Origin: Fidelibacterota bacterium
Lineage (GTDB): Bacteria; Fidelibacterota; Marinisomatia; Marinisomatales; UBA1611
DNA: 64,000 bases
Assembly (NCBI GenBank): GCA_018658715.1
Contig: JABHUQ010000111.1
Coordinates: forward strand, 1-64,000
Reading direction: 5' to 3'
Part shown: positions 41,392 to 51,489 of the stretch, in pieces
How positions within the stretch are numbered: the first letter of the stretch is position 1
Layout: each line of letters begins with the position of its first letter
The notes under the pieces: generated by a model
The model's database searches: none
What the model saw: the letters and a program-made list of their open reading frames with translations, nothing else
What the model was told of the DNA's origin: nothing
Position numbers and translations under genes: made by a program

Positions 41392-41993
41392 AAAAATATA
41401 TAATCATAAACCTTAATCAATCTGAAAGTAAAGAGACGCAACAGGAAAGAGTTAATGAACAAATTAGATGGGCTCTATTTTCAGTATTTCTAATTTTATT
41501 TCTTGGAGCCAATATTCGTATTTGGATGATATCAAGTGGATATGATCGAATTATTGTTCAAAAAGAACAAGAGATAGAAGAAGTAAAGAAAGAAATCAAA
41601 GCATTAGAAGCAAAAGGTAAAAATTTATCTAAAGAAGATATTTTGTCATTTGCTGAATTGGAGCAGACACGCTATTTGTGGGCTAGAAATATGGAAATGC
41701 TTGGTGAAATGACACCAAATGATATGGCAATAACTGGATTAAAATTTAAACATGATAAATTAACCATTAATGGAATAGCTCCAGTCTATGATGATAGAAA
41801 AGATTTTGAGATTATAAATAGTTATGTCCACAAATTGAATAATCATTCGGAATTTGCTTCTCATTTCCAACGGATTAAATACGTGGGGCATAATCGATTA
41901 AATTTTAGAGGACAGGATATTGTGAAATTTGAAGTACTAGCGCCAGCAAAATACTCTTCTGGTAAGAAAAAAGTGAAACGGAAGGGACGATAA
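41388..41993 (+). CDS. pilN: PilN-like pilus assembly protein
   Basis: A 201-aa bitopic protein. The N-terminus is short (KKYIIINLNQSES), like the PilM-binding INLLP-type motif of PilN. A helix follows (WALFSVFLILFLGANIRIWM), then a coiled coil (VQKEQEIEEVKKEIKALEAK) and a ferredoxin-like domain. Together with PilM and PilO it forms the alignment subcomplex. The stop overlaps the next start by 1 nt. Confidence 0.8.
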   Translation: MKKYIIINLNQSESKETQQERVNEQIRWALFSVFLILFLGANIRIWMISSGYDRIIVQKEQEIEEVKKEIKALEAKGKNLSKEDILSFAELEQTRYLWARNMEMLGEMTPNDMAITGLKFKHDKLTINGIAPVYDDRKDFEIINSYVHKLNNHSEFASHFQRIKYVGHNRLNFRGQDIVKFEVLAPAKYSSGKKKVKRKGR

Positions 41994-42568
41994 TGGCTGA
42001 AAAACGAAACTTAATTCTGTTGGGTGTTGTGGTTCTATTGTCCATTTCTTTTTTTATGGGTTCATCAATGCTTATTGGTGAAAAACCATTAACAATTAAA
42101 ATGTTGGAACAGGAACAAGAAGAATTAAATGAAAATTTAATTAGTGCGCAAATTTTAGCAAGTAAGCTGGATCGCGTTTATACATTATTCCAAGAAAATT
42201 TAGCATTATCATTAAAAGATTCATTGGCAGAAGATGCATCCATGCCATTCCTTCGTGATTTGACAGATAAATTGGAAGGTCTAAATATTGAAGTTATGAG
42301 TATTAAACCCAGAAAACGGATTAAAGAAAAAGGATATTACAGATCCCCTTATGAGTTAACTGTTAAATGTAGCTTTGATCAATTTGGTGAATTTTTAACA
42401 GAATTAGAGCGGTCACCAAGATTAGTAAATATTGATGATTTTATTGTTAAAAATGGAATCGAGAGAGTGAAGTCAAAAATGAAAGAAGAAGATTTAGTCG
42501 ATCAAGTATTTGAACTGGGCCTTTCAACGATTACGTTGGTAAAAGGGAAAGGAAAAATTAAATCATGA
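41993..42568 (+). CDS. pilO: PilO-like pilus assembly protein
   Basis: A 191-aa bitopic protein with one helix (NLILLGVVVLLSISFFMGSS), a coiled coil (MLEQEQEELNENLISAQILA) and a ferredoxin-like fold (SPYELTVKCSFDQFGEFLTE, LERSPRLVNIDDFIVK) characteristic of PilO. It overlaps pilN by 1 nt and the next gene by 4 nt. Confidence 0.82.
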   Translation: MAEKRNLILLGVVVLLSISFFMGSSMLIGEKPLTIKMLEQEQEELNENLISAQILASKLDRVYTLFQENLALSLKDSLAEDASMPFLRDLTDKLEGLNIEVMSIKPRKRIKEKGYYRSPYELTVKCSFDQFGEFLTELERSPRLVNIDDFIVKNGIERVKSKMKEEDLVDQVFELGLSTITLVKGKGKIKS

Positions 42569-43527
42569 CAAATGAAGGACGTGCACGTACCGTTTGGATG
42601 CTCATCTCTTGGTTGAGTCTCATTCTTTTAGTCATAATTGGTTTTAAGCTTTATCCCTTGAATAAAAAGTGGGCCAAAATTCAAGATAGATCATCACAAG
42701 TTGAGTTTGGTACCGATGAAGATTTAGAAGATGTTATAACCTTTTTAGAAACACGATTAAAAGATCGTGGCAAATTTCAATTCCAATTAGACAATACACC
42801 ATTGCGTATTACTAACGTTTTATTTTTAACGGATGGATCTGGACGCCGGCTAAGACGAGATCGTTCTGCTGTGCGCGTATCCATGATTTATCAGCGAGAG
42901 AATTATTTTCAAGCTCAGTTATCTTATCGAGGAAAAACAGTCACAGCAAAATCAGGAGACTTTTTAGTCGAATTGGGTAAAGTATTGATGATAGATCAAT
43001 CAAGGGTCATTATTGAGAATGAAGGTAAAATAATGGCATATCCTGCACCTGGTTCTGATTTAGAAAAGCCAACAGAATTAATTGACTTTGTTCTACCTGA
43101 ATCATCTAAGAAAAAAATAGAGTTACCCAAGAAGCCAATTACTGCACTTGTACAGCCAGCTAAAGAAGAAAAAGTTGTACCTAAATCAAGTGCTATTAAA
43201 GAGAATGAACCTATTATTGTCACAGAAACTGTTAATCAACCTGAAAATAATTCAATTGAATCATCTACGTGGGTAAATGACCCAGAGTGGAAAAAAACAA
43301 TTCAATTATCTCTTGGCACTATTCAATCTGAATTAAGTGGTAAACCCGCTGAAAAAACATTTGAAGCATTAAAAATAAAAGCTCAAGAAAAGGGTATTTC
43401 CGACGAAATATTTAATAAGCAATTTGATGAAATTGGCTTTTACCAGTTTCAAGCTTATTTGGAAAAAAATCAAGAAACAGTTTTATCACTTATCGAAAAA
43501 AATATTAAAAGAGATTATAAGGAATAA
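42565..43527 (+). CDS. Uncharacterised inner-membrane protein in the PilP position
   Basis: A 320-aa protein with one N-terminal helix (VWMLISWLSLILLVIIGFKL). A soluble domain (~residues 70-165) contains FQFQLDNTPLRITNVLFLTD and LGKVLMIDQSRVIIENEGKI. A Pro/Lys/Glu-rich linker follows (LPKKPITALVQPAKEEKVVP), then a C-terminal helical part. Its place between pilO and the secretin gene is that of PilP, and the IDQSRVIIENEGK segment could match the PilP homology domain that touches the secretin. However, it is an integral protein rather than a lipoprotein and has a much longer tail, so the call is tentative. Confidence 0.5.
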   Translation: MTNEGRARTVWMLISWLSLILLVIIGFKLYPLNKKWAKIQDRSSQVEFGTDEDLEDVITFLETRLKDRGKFQFQLDNTPLRITNVLFLTDGSGRRLRRDRSAVRVSMIYQRENYFQAQLSYRGKTVTAKSGDFLVELGKVLMIDQSRVIIENEGKIMAYPAPGSDLEKPTELIDFVLPESSKKKIELPKKPITALVQPAKEEKVVPKSSAIKENEPIIVTETVNQPENNSIESSTWVNDPEWKKTIQLSLGTIQSELSGKPAEKTFEALKIKAQEKGISDEIFNKQFDEIGFYQFQAYLEKNQETVLSLIEKNIKRDYKE

Positions 43528-43529
43528 TA

Positions 43530-44930
43530 ATGAAAAATAAATTTATTAAATGTCTAATAGTTCCCATTTTTTGTATTGGTCTAGCATTTGGGCAATCAGC
43601 AACAGGGACTGTTGCTTCCAGCGAAGCTGAAGACCCCACCTTAGTGACAATTCATGCAGAAGATGCACATCTTCCAGGGATTTTATCTGTTCTAGCTAAA
43701 GAAAGTGGATACAATATTGTCACAGATCCAAATGTGAATCATCAAGATAAAATTACGATTCATTTGGATAATGTCCCGATTGAGCAAGCGATTAATTTAG
43801 TTGTACGTGCAGTAGGACTTAGTTATGAAGTTGTAGGGAACTCATTCCTTGTTGCAGAACCGAGTAAGCTCAAGGAAGAAGTGGGTGTTTCTTCTTATGT
43901 CCTCAATTTGAAATATGCGAATGCATTAGAAGTTCAATCCATGTTAAAAGATATTACAAAACAGGTTCAGGTAGATACTTCTGGCAATAAACTCCTCATA
44001 AATGCTTCACCAAAAAGAATTGCTGAAATTGAGGATATGGTTTTTCAAATTGATGTGCCAGCGACTCAAATTATGTTGGAAACTCGACTCATCGAAGTAT
44101 CTGTTGATGCGGAAGAGCAATTAGGAATTGATTGGTCAAAACTTGCTTCATTTACAAATATACTGGGAGAGAATGCAACACCTACTACATCAAATAGTGG
44201 TGGCATACCTGCTTCGACTACAATGGGGCAAATGCCGAGCAATGGACCTTTTGAAAAATTAAGGTGGGGATCATGGTCAGACCAAACTTTAATTCCTCGC
44301 TATTTTAGTCGACAATTGACTGCATTTAATATTACATTAGATTTATTATTGAAAAATAATAAAGCTGAAATTTTAGCGAACTCTCGTCTGACGACATTAA
44401 ATGGTCGGCAGGCATCCATCGATTTGCTTGATATTGTCCCTTATATTCTAAGTTCTGGTGGTGTGGGTGGTCAGGTCCAGGTTCAAAGAGAAGAAGTGGG
44501 TATTAAACTGAAAATCCTACCAGCAGTGAATATGGATGGGTATATCACAGTGAAGGTTGAGCCCGAAGTATCATCCATCTTTGAATTCATTGGTCCAGAT
44601 AAAAATATTCCACGTGTAAAAAGTAGAAAATCATCTACGACTATCCGAGTTAGAAACGGAGAATCTATCATAATTGGTGGTCTATTAAGTCGCGACAAAA
44701 AAAATACAACTTATCGATTTCCTATATTACACAAAATACCTTGGTTAGGTAAAAAAGTGTTTACAAGTAATAATGTTGTAGAGAGAAAAACAGATTTAAT
44801 TATCCAAATTACTCCGCACATTGTTGAGGATAATTATACAGGCATAACTAAATCAGAAGATATGAAATCATTCGAAGGTGAAACAGTCCAAAAATCTGAA
44901 GAAACATTAAATAGTGAAACAGGGGAATAA
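43530..44930 (+). CDS. pilQ: Type IV pilus secretin PilQ
   Basis: A 466-aa outer-membrane secretin with signal peptide (IKCLIVPIFCIGLAFGQS). It has an STN/N0 domain (VTIHAEDAHLPGILSVLAKE), one N1-like domain (VLNLKYANALEVQSMLKDIT) and the secretin core (QIMLETRLIEVSVDAEEQLG, VGIKLKILPAVNMDGYITVK, SIIIGGLLSRDKKN, IPWLGKKVFTSN, DLIIQITPHIV). It forms the gated pore through which the pilus leaves. No AMIN domains are seen, so it is shorter than proteobacterial PilQ. Confidence 0.9.
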   Translation: MKNKFIKCLIVPIFCIGLAFGQSATGTVASSEAEDPTLVTIHAEDAHLPGILSVLAKESGYNIVTDPNVNHQDKITIHLDNVPIEQAINLVVRAVGLSYEVVGNSFLVAEPSKLKEEVGVSSYVLNLKYANALEVQSMLKDITKQVQVDTSGNKLLINASPKRIAEIEDMVFQIDVPATQIMLETRLIEVSVDAEEQLGIDWSKLASFTNILGENATPTTSNSGGIPASTTMGQMPSNGPFEKLRWGSWSDQTLIPRYFSRQLTAFNITLDLLLKNNKAEILANSRLTTLNGRQASIDLLDIVPYILSSGGVGGQVQVQREEVGIKLKILPAVNMDGYITVKVEPEVSSIFEFIGPDKNIPRVKSRKSSTTIRVRNGESIIIGGLLSRDKKNTTYRFPILHKIPWLGKKVFTSNNVVERKTDLIIQITPHIVEDNYTGITKSEDMKSFEGETVQKSEETLNSETGE

Positions 44931-44931
44931 C

Positions 44932-47853
44932 ATGATTTTAAATGCTATAATAAAAAAGGTTAGTTTATTCTTATTCATCGGGATTGCAATGACTATTATG
45001 AGCTGTGATGAAAGAATTGCTGTAGATGAAGATGCAAATTATACAATCACCATTACCCAAAAAGCATTCGTTGGGTCAACTTATTCTTCTTTTTCGGATG
45101 AAAATGTTGTTGGTGAAGATGTTGTTGGTGAAGCTATTTCAACTTTGATTGAAGCAAAATTGACTGATGAAGATGGAAAGGCTATTAAAGATAAAACAAT
45201 CTATTTCTCAAGCAGAAATAACTATGGTTCTACTGATATAGATGAAGGGAAAACAGGCGAAGATGGCACCATTACTGTTGTTTACACTGATGGGGCAGAG
45301 AGTGGTGCTGTTGACATAGCATCCACATCTACCTTCGAAGGTGTGACAGTTACAGCTAAGTATTCTGATAAAGTGACTGCAGATGCAACATTCAATGTAT
45401 ATAGCTCACAAGACGATGTTTGGCCTTATGGGATTAATATTAGCACGGATAAATCATCCTTATTGCTAGATGGAAGTTCTTCCAATGCAACTATATCTGT
45501 TACATTAGCCAATAAATTGGGAACAGTTGGTGGAAATATGACCATAGAATTTGCTTCAGATAAAGGCGGATATAATGCAGATGGAAGTAGCACAGCTTCT
45601 ATTTCAACTAACGATGAAGGGAATGGCAGTATCTCTTTTGATGAAAACAATACACTTGAAGATTTAGGGTTAGCAACATTGGTAGCAAGCTATACTCATG
45701 CAGGGTTTAGCGCTACCGTTTCTGATACAGTTTATATTTCTATTTCAGACATATATACTGTTCAAATGAATACATATTCCGGTGCATTTAATCAGAATGA
45801 TGAGTTTGTATTAGTCGGAGAAGATATTGCTGGTGACTATGCTCAGACACTATTAGTCGCTTCAGTAATAGATACTGCTGATAATCCTGTCTCCGGTGTG
45901 GAATTAACGATGGCAACTAAAGTTTCAGGGAGCAATGTTGGGTCCATTACTTACCTTAATTCTGTGACCGATTCTGAAGGTTTAATTCGAGCCTATTTTG
46001 ATGATGGTGGTAATAGTTATGCAGATACCCCTGGGACTCCAAGTTTTGAGGGAGTTGTTGCAAGTGCATCCTATGGCAATAATGATGATGTGTCTGTTCA
46101 GTTTAATGTATATAACCAAGGAGATGTATGGCCATACTCTCTTATTATGACTTCTGATGTAGATGTGATATATATTGATGGCGGAGAAACAAAAGCAAAA
46201 ATAACGACGCGCCTATTAAACTCAATGGGGAACCCAGTAGAGAATGTATTGATTTCTTATGAATCAACACTAGGCTTTATTCCTTCTGTTGGCAATGAAA
46301 CAGATTCTACAGGTGTAGATTCTGTTGAGTTTACCGATTTAGGTGATCCTAATGAAGTAGGTGTATCAGAAGTAACAGGTAGTTTTATTCACCCAGGTTT
46401 TCAAGACGAGAATATTTCTAATTCTTTAGAAATATATATCGAAGATCAATCATTTCAAGCATGTGCATTTATTGAAATTCCACCATCAAATCCTGGACAA
46501 ATTGTAGTCAGAGATGGGGGCGGAGTAGAATCCACAACTATAAAAGCTGAGATTTATGATGATGCAGGAAATTTAATAGATACACCAACACCAGTTACTT
46601 TTCGATTGAACCCTGTTTTATCAGGCGCCTTTCTAGAAGATGCAGGTGAATCAGAAGTAACAATTTATACAGTCAATGGTGTAGCCACAGTATCCGTGAA
46701 TAGTGGCACAGAACCAGGAGTTATTCGAATCGAAGTGGATGTTGATTGTGATGAAGATGGAATTGTAGACTTATCTGCGAGCAAATCACAGGCTATTATT
46801 GCTGCTGGTGCCCCTTACCATATTGAGCCAGAATATGATCCTCAATCTACTGAATCTATTGGTGGTGGTTTTTATCAGACAGAAGTGGCATCTATTGTGT
46901 ATGATAAATGGTATAATCCAGTAGAATGTAGTACGTATGTTTATTGGACTATTGATCCGACACCTCCAGATACTTTAATTGATGCATTTGTTCAGGGAAT
47001 AAGTTATACATGTAATGAAAATATGAATGGCGATACATATGATGGTGTTGCATACTCATCTATCACATATTCAACGGATGCAATTGGAGATATTGGTTCA
47101 GTTTCTGCTACAACATTTGGGGCTAATGGAGATACTATTACTGCACAAATTAATGAAGGTGATGGTGATGCTGTTATGTTCTTTGTGCCTGGTGCACTCA
47201 CTTTAATGGCAACCACACAATATTGGGACTTTACTCTCCCTATAGCAACTGATGAAGCTGAAATTACAATCACAGCAATGCTCATTGATTATTATGGAAA
47301 CCCTGTTGTAGATGCCCCTATAGCATTTTCAGGAATGGGTGTCTCTGAATGGAAAGAAGTTGGATATGAAAGTTACACGGATGGTAGTAATGATTTAGCC
47401 GCTGATGGATGTTTTACTTGGCGAGATTATGGTACAGATGACGATCCTGAAACGTTAGATATGGGAACCTTTAATGATTTGCATGATGCGTTTGATACTA
47501 CAGGCAACGGCGAATGGGATGTTGCTGAAGTGTCCGAAATATTTGATGATTTTGGATTAGATGGTATAGATAATACATTTGATGAAGGTGAAGGTAATGG
47601 CGAATGGGATGGATACCCCATGATTGATTGTGAGCCGTTAGTTCTAACAGACAAAGATGGATTTGCTCGGATTACAGCTGTATTTCCAAAAGAATTATGT
47701 TTATGGCAAAGTACTGATGATGAATCAGGTTTATGTACTTTCGAAGATTTTACAGGTTCTATTTCAGCTAACTTGATGATTCCACAGCAAACGGCAAGCG
47801 ACCCTCTTGATATCCAATTGGTTCGATCACAAACAACTGTAGGGTGCCCATAA
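44932..47853 (+). CDS. Large Ig-like (invasin/Big_1-type) lipoprotein inside the pilus operon
   Basis: About 973 aa. A lipoprotein signal (ISLFLF-like VSLFLFIGIAMTIMSC) leads into repeated Ig-like domains. Two long copies share the same layout, each ending with a VWPY motif (FNVYSSQDDVWPYGINISTD and FNVYNQGDVWPYSLIMTSDV). Phrases like AKLTDEDGKAIKDKTIYFSS and GEDGTITVVYTDGAESGA are Big_1-like. Near the C-terminus are acidic loops reminiscent of calcium-binding sites (FDTTGNGEWDVAE, GEGNGEWDG). ATG 44932 with AGGGGA upstream is used. Place between secretin and PilB suggests a surface partner of the pilus (tip adhesin or secretin-associated lipoprotein), which is inference. Confidence 0.75.
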   Translation: MILNAIIKKVSLFLFIGIAMTIMSCDERIAVDEDANYTITITQKAFVGSTYSSFSDENVVGEDVVGEAISTLIEAKLTDEDGKAIKDKTIYFSSRNNYGSTDIDEGKTGEDGTITVVYTDGAESGAVDIASTSTFEGVTVTAKYSDKVTADATFNVYSSQDDVWPYGINISTDKSSLLLDGSSSNATISVTLANKLGTVGGNMTIEFASDKGGYNADGSSTASISTNDEGNGSISFDENNTLEDLGLATLVASYTHAGFSATVSDTVYISISDIYTVQMNTYSGAFNQNDEFVLVGEDIAGDYAQTLLVASVIDTADNPVSGVELTMATKVSGSNVGSITYLNSVTDSEGLIRAYFDDGGNSYADTPGTPSFEGVVASASYGNNDDVSVQFNVYNQGDVWPYSLIMTSDVDVIYIDGGETKAKITTRLLNSMGNPVENVLISYESTLGFIPSVGNETDSTGVDSVEFTDLGDPNEVGVSEVTGSFIHPGFQDENISNSLEIYIEDQSFQACAFIEIPPSNPGQIVVRDGGGVESTTIKAEIYDDAGNLIDTPTPVTFRLNPVLSGAFLEDAGESEVTIYTVNGVATVSVNSGTEPGVIRIEVDVDCDEDGIVDLSASKSQAIIAAGAPYHIEPEYDPQSTESIGGGFYQTEVASIVYDKWYNPVECSTYVYWTIDPTPPDTLIDAFVQGISYTCNENMNGDTYDGVAYSSITYSTDAIGDIGSVSATTFGANGDTITAQINEGDGDAVMFFVPGALTLMATTQYWDFTLPIATDEAEITITAMLIDYYGNPVVDAPIAFSGMGVSEWKEVGYESYTDGSNDLAADGCFTWRDYGTDDDPETLDMGTFNDLHDAFDTTGNGEWDVAEVSEIFDDFGLDGIDNTFDEGEGNGEWDGYPMIDCEPLVLTDKDGFARITAVFPKELCLWQSTDDESGLCTFEDFTGSISANLMIPQQTASDPLDIQLVRSQTTVGCP

Positions 47854-47857
47854 GATT

Positions 47858-49579
47858 ATGACGACAAATTTCAATCCACAATTCTCAAAAATAGGAGAAA
47901 TATTAATTCATTTAGGTAAAGTGAATGAATCGCAAGTTAATGAAGCTTTAGCTCAACAAAAAGGGAGTCAGGAAAAAATTGGACAAACGTTGATTGACTT
48001 AAATTTTATTGAAGAAGATGATTTCGCGTCTGCATTTGCACTTCAACTGGGTGCAAAAAAGGCTGATAATTTTCTATTACTTGAAGCAGATGCTACGGTG
48101 GCTGCTTTAATTCCAGAAGATTTTGCTCGCACAAATCGAGTGTTAGCTGTTAGCCAGAATCAATCTATGATTGTTGTAGCTATGGAAGATCCAGAAGATT
48201 TAGTTACAATCGATTCTATCAAACGATTAACAAACTTAAATCCTGAACCATTAGTTGCAGGCTCATCGTTACTCGAAAAAGCGTTAGATAAAGTTTATGG
48301 TGATATTCAGAAAACTGCAGAAGTCAGCCAAACCATTGATGATATAAAAATCGTTTCTGGCGATGAAGGTTCTCAAGAAGTTGTGGATTTATCTCCAGAT
48401 AATGCTTCGGAAGAAGATGCGCCTATTGTCAAATTGGTGAATTTGATTTTTAAGGAAGCCATTAAAGAGCGGGCAACGGATATTCACGTGGAGCCACAAG
48501 AAAAAAAGGTAATTATTCGAATTCGGATTGATGGCGTATTGCAAACTATTATGACTCCACCATCAACGTCACTGAGTGGATTAGTAACAAGGATTAAAAT
48601 TTTATCAAAATTGAATATTGCTGAAAAGAGATTACCACAAGATGGGCGTTTCTCCATTAAATCAACAACAAAAGATATTGATGTTCGTGTTTCTATTTTG
48701 CCAACTGTTTATGGTGAAAAAATAGTTATGCGATTATTAGATAAAACTGGTTTTGACTTTAACCTTACATCTCTTGGATTTCCTTCTGAAAACTTAAAAA
48801 TCTTTAAGAAAATTATTAGTCAGCCATATGGAATGGTCGTTGTCTCTGGTCCAACTGGATCTGGTAAATCAACATCTTTATATGCTGCATTAAAAGAGAT
48901 TAAAAGTGATACAACCAACATAACAACAGTTGAAGATCCAGTTGAATATCAATTAGATGGTGTAAACCAAGTTCAAGTTTTTGAAGATATTGGATTAACG
49001 TTTGGTTCTACATTACGATCAATTCTTAGGCAGGATCCGGATGTATTACTCATTGGTGAAATTCGAGATGGAGAAACAGCGGATATTGCTGTAAAATTTT
49101 CACTCACAGGTCACCTTGTATTTTCAACCGTTCATGCTAATGATGCGGCTGGTACTATAACTCGATTACTCGATATTGGGATTCAACCCTTCTTAGTAGG
49201 ATCGTGTTTAAATATGGTTATGGCGCAAAGATTGGTAAGGCGTATTTGTAGTAATTGTAAGGAAGAATACACTCCAACCGCGGAAGAGCTTGCGTTGTTA
49301 GATTTAGAAGCATCAAAAGTATCTGGACCTTTATATCATGGAAAAGGGTGTGCTGATTGTCGAAATACTGGATATCATGGACGAATTGCAATTTTCGAAA
49401 TGATTCCTATGGGAAAAAATATTCGAAAGCTTGTTTTTGAAAATGCTAACGAAGATGAAATTAGGCAATGTGCTTTAGATGCAGGAATGGTGACATTAAG
49501 AGATAGTGGTGTTCGTCGTGTTTTAGATGGGACAACAACCATTGAAGAGATATTACGCTCAACTGTAGAGGACTTTTAA
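47858..49579 (+). CDS. pilB: Type IV pilus assembly ATPase PilB (GspE family)
   Basis: A 573-aa extension ATPase. The N-terminal MshEN-type domains (LIHLGKVNESQVNEALAQQK) are followed by the ATPase core: Walker A VVVSGPTGSGKSTSLY, Asp box ITTVEDPVEYQL, Walker B DPDVLLIGEIRDGETA and His box HLVFSTVHAND. The zinc-binding tetra-Cys is CSNCKEEYTP with GCADCRNTGY. It powers pilus polymerisation and works with the PilC platform encoded next. Confidence 0.94.
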   Translation: MTTNFNPQFSKIGEILIHLGKVNESQVNEALAQQKGSQEKIGQTLIDLNFIEEDDFASAFALQLGAKKADNFLLLEADATVAALIPEDFARTNRVLAVSQNQSMIVVAMEDPEDLVTIDSIKRLTNLNPEPLVAGSSLLEKALDKVYGDIQKTAEVSQTIDDIKIVSGDEGSQEVVDLSPDNASEEDAPIVKLVNLIFKEAIKERATDIHVEPQEKKVIIRIRIDGVLQTIMTPPSTSLSGLVTRIKILSKLNIAEKRLPQDGRFSIKSTTKDIDVRVSILPTVYGEKIVMRLLDKTGFDFNLTSLGFPSENLKIFKKIISQPYGMVVVSGPTGSGKSTSLYAALKEIKSDTTNITTVEDPVEYQLDGVNQVQVFEDIGLTFGSTLRSILRQDPDVLLIGEIRDGETADIAVKFSLTGHLVFSTVHANDAAGTITRLLDIGIQPFLVGSCLNMVMAQRLVRRICSNCKEEYTPTAEELALLDLEASKVSGPLYHGKGCADCRNTGYHGRIAIFEMIPMGKNIRKLVFENANEDEIRQCALDAGMVTLRDSGVRRVLDGTTTIEEILRSTVEDF

Positions 49580-50826
49580 TGGCCATTTTTCAATATCTAA
49601 CAAAGGATGGTGATGGTAACCGAAAAGAAGGTGAAATCCATGCCGACTCCTTAGATATTGCTGCTCAAAAATTATCAAGCGGTGGCATGATTGTTGTCAA
49701 TTTAAAAGAAGTGGATACAACATGGGATTTCCTTGGCCCTTTCTTAGATGAAGTTTCATTATCTATTGAGCGGTTCAAAAATCGTATTCCATTGAGTAAT
49801 ATTGTTTTTTTTACACGACAATTGTCAACAATGTTTTCTGCCGGCTTAACTATTGAACGGGCTATTCAAGGACTTGCACTTGAAGAAAAACATAAAAAAT
49901 TCAAAAAAGTATTGACAAATGTTGGTGGAAATATTCGCAAAGGGCTTAATCTTTCAGAATCATTGGAAAAACATCCAGGTGTATTCTCAAATTTATTTGT
50001 GGCTTTAACTAAGGCAGGTGAAGTCAGTGGTAACTTGAATGATATTTTAGATCAATTAGCCACTTATTTAGAAAATCTCGACGATACAAGAAGAAAAGTT
50101 CGTTCTGCCATGAATTATCCTATTTTTATGGTTATTTTTCTTGCAAGCATGATTGGCGCAATGTTTGTATTCATAATCCCTAAATTTTCTGAAGTTTATG
50201 AACAATTGGGTGCTGGTTTACCGGGAGCGACGAGAGCGCTTGTAAATTTAAGTGATTGGATCAGTGTCCATTTTTACGGTATGTCTATGATTTTGATCAT
50301 GATTATTATAGGATTGTGGCTAGTATCAAAAACAAAAAAAGGAGGCTATGTATTTGATTCAATATTTTTAAAACTTCCCGTTTTTGGTCCATTAATTGAT
50401 CAATCTATTTTGAACAAATTTTGCAAAACATTTGGCATTTTATTGGGAGCGGGGGTTCCAGTATTAGATACAATGGCTTTATTAAAGAAGGTAGTAAATA
50501 ATAGAGTGTATGAGAAAGCCATTGAAGATTCTGCTAATTATATTCGAGATGGGTACAATATTTCAACAGCCTTAAGAAGAACAGAAGTGTTCCCATCAAT
50601 TTTACTTCAATTATCTTCAACAGGAGAAGAAACAGGTGAATTAGACTCTCTTCTTGATAGAGCCGCAGATTATTATTATAAACAAGTGAATGCACTTGTG
50701 GACAGAATGACATCATTAATTGAACCAATTCTAATCTTGGCCGTTGGTGCTGTCATTGCATTAATGGTTGTTATTACATATTTGCCTGTATTCTATTTGG
50801 GCTCAGCATTGCAAACAGGATTATAA
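49579..50826 (+). CDS. pilC: Inner-membrane pilus platform protein PilC (GspF family)
   Basis: A 415-aa polytopic protein with two T2SSF repeats: NIVFFTRQLSTMFSAGLTIE (first) and NKFCKTFGILLGAGVPVLDT (second). Membrane helices include YPIFMVIFLASMIGAMFVFI and the terminal LILAVGAVIALMVVITYLPV. It starts at the last base of pilB and ends at the first base of the peptidase gene. Confidence 0.93.
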   Translation: MAIFQYLTKDGDGNRKEGEIHADSLDIAAQKLSSGGMIVVNLKEVDTTWDFLGPFLDEVSLSIERFKNRIPLSNIVFFTRQLSTMFSAGLTIERAIQGLALEEKHKKFKKVLTNVGGNIRKGLNLSESLEKHPGVFSNLFVALTKAGEVSGNLNDILDQLATYLENLDDTRRKVRSAMNYPIFMVIFLASMIGAMFVFIIPKFSEVYEQLGAGLPGATRALVNLSDWISVHFYGMSMILIMIIIGLWLVSKTKKGGYVFDSIFLKLPVFGPLIDQSILNKFCKTFGILLGAGVPVLDTMALLKKVVNNRVYEKAIEDSANYIRDGYNISTALRRTEVFPSILLQLSSTGEETGELDSLLDRAADYYYKQVNALVDRMTSLIEPILILAVGAVIALMVVITYLPVFYLGSALQTGL

Positions 50827-51476
50827 TGGAAAATATTTTCATATTCATTCCTGTAATACTTGGTGTAATGGCTGCAAATACAATGAAATATTTATTTGCC
50901 TTTTTTGATGTAGCTGAACCGAAAGCTATATCACATATTCCAATTTATGAATTATCGTTAGGGCTTTTATGGGCTTGGGCATTTGTTGAACTTCCAATGA
51001 TTGAAGCATTTATTTTCTCATTGATTACACTGTTAATAACCGCAATTGGATGGATTGATTTAAAATCATTCAAAATTCCATTTCTATTAATTATAACTTC
51101 AAGTTTAATTTTAATTGGATCAATCTTTTTAGACCAAATCCAAGCTACACCAGCATTTTTGGGTTTAAGTATTGGAGGAATAATCCCTTGGGCTATTATG
51201 GTAACTACGTCCATATTTACTAAAAGAAAAGGCATGGGAACTGGAGATTTTCAACTAGGAATTATTCTTGGAATATGGCTTGGTCCTGTTCGAATGGCAC
51301 TTACATTATTTATGGCAAGTTTTTTCAGTCTATTAATGTGGGCCTATATATCAATGTCCTTGGGTATTGATAAAGATCGTGCTTTGCCATTTGCCCCTTT
51401 TCTAGTTTTCGCAGCCATAGATATTTATATAGCAAGTTATTATTATCCAAAATTTTTCCATCATTTAATGATTTAA
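50826..51476 (+). CDS. pilD: Prepilin peptidase (A24 family, short form)
   Basis: A 216-aa membrane aspartyl protease. The two catalytic Asp motifs are GWIDLKSFKIP (first Asp) and GMGTGDFQLGIIL (GxGD, second). About six helices are seen. The usual N-terminal methyltransferase domain with Cys-pair zinc site is absent or much reduced, so N-methylation of pilins may be lacking or done elsewhere. It cleaves the prepilins encoded in the same operon. Confidence 0.85.
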   Translation: MENIFIFIPVILGVMAANTMKYLFAFFDVAEPKAISHIPIYELSLGLLWAWAFVELPMIEAFIFSLITLLITAIGWIDLKSFKIPFLLIITSSLILIGSIFLDQIQATPAFLGLSIGGIIPWAIMVTTSIFTKRKGMGTGDFQLGIILGIWLGPVRMALTLFMASFFSLLMWAYISMSLGIDKDRALPFAPFLVFAAIDIYIASYYYPKFFHHLMI

Positions 51477-51489
51477 TAGAGAGGACTTA

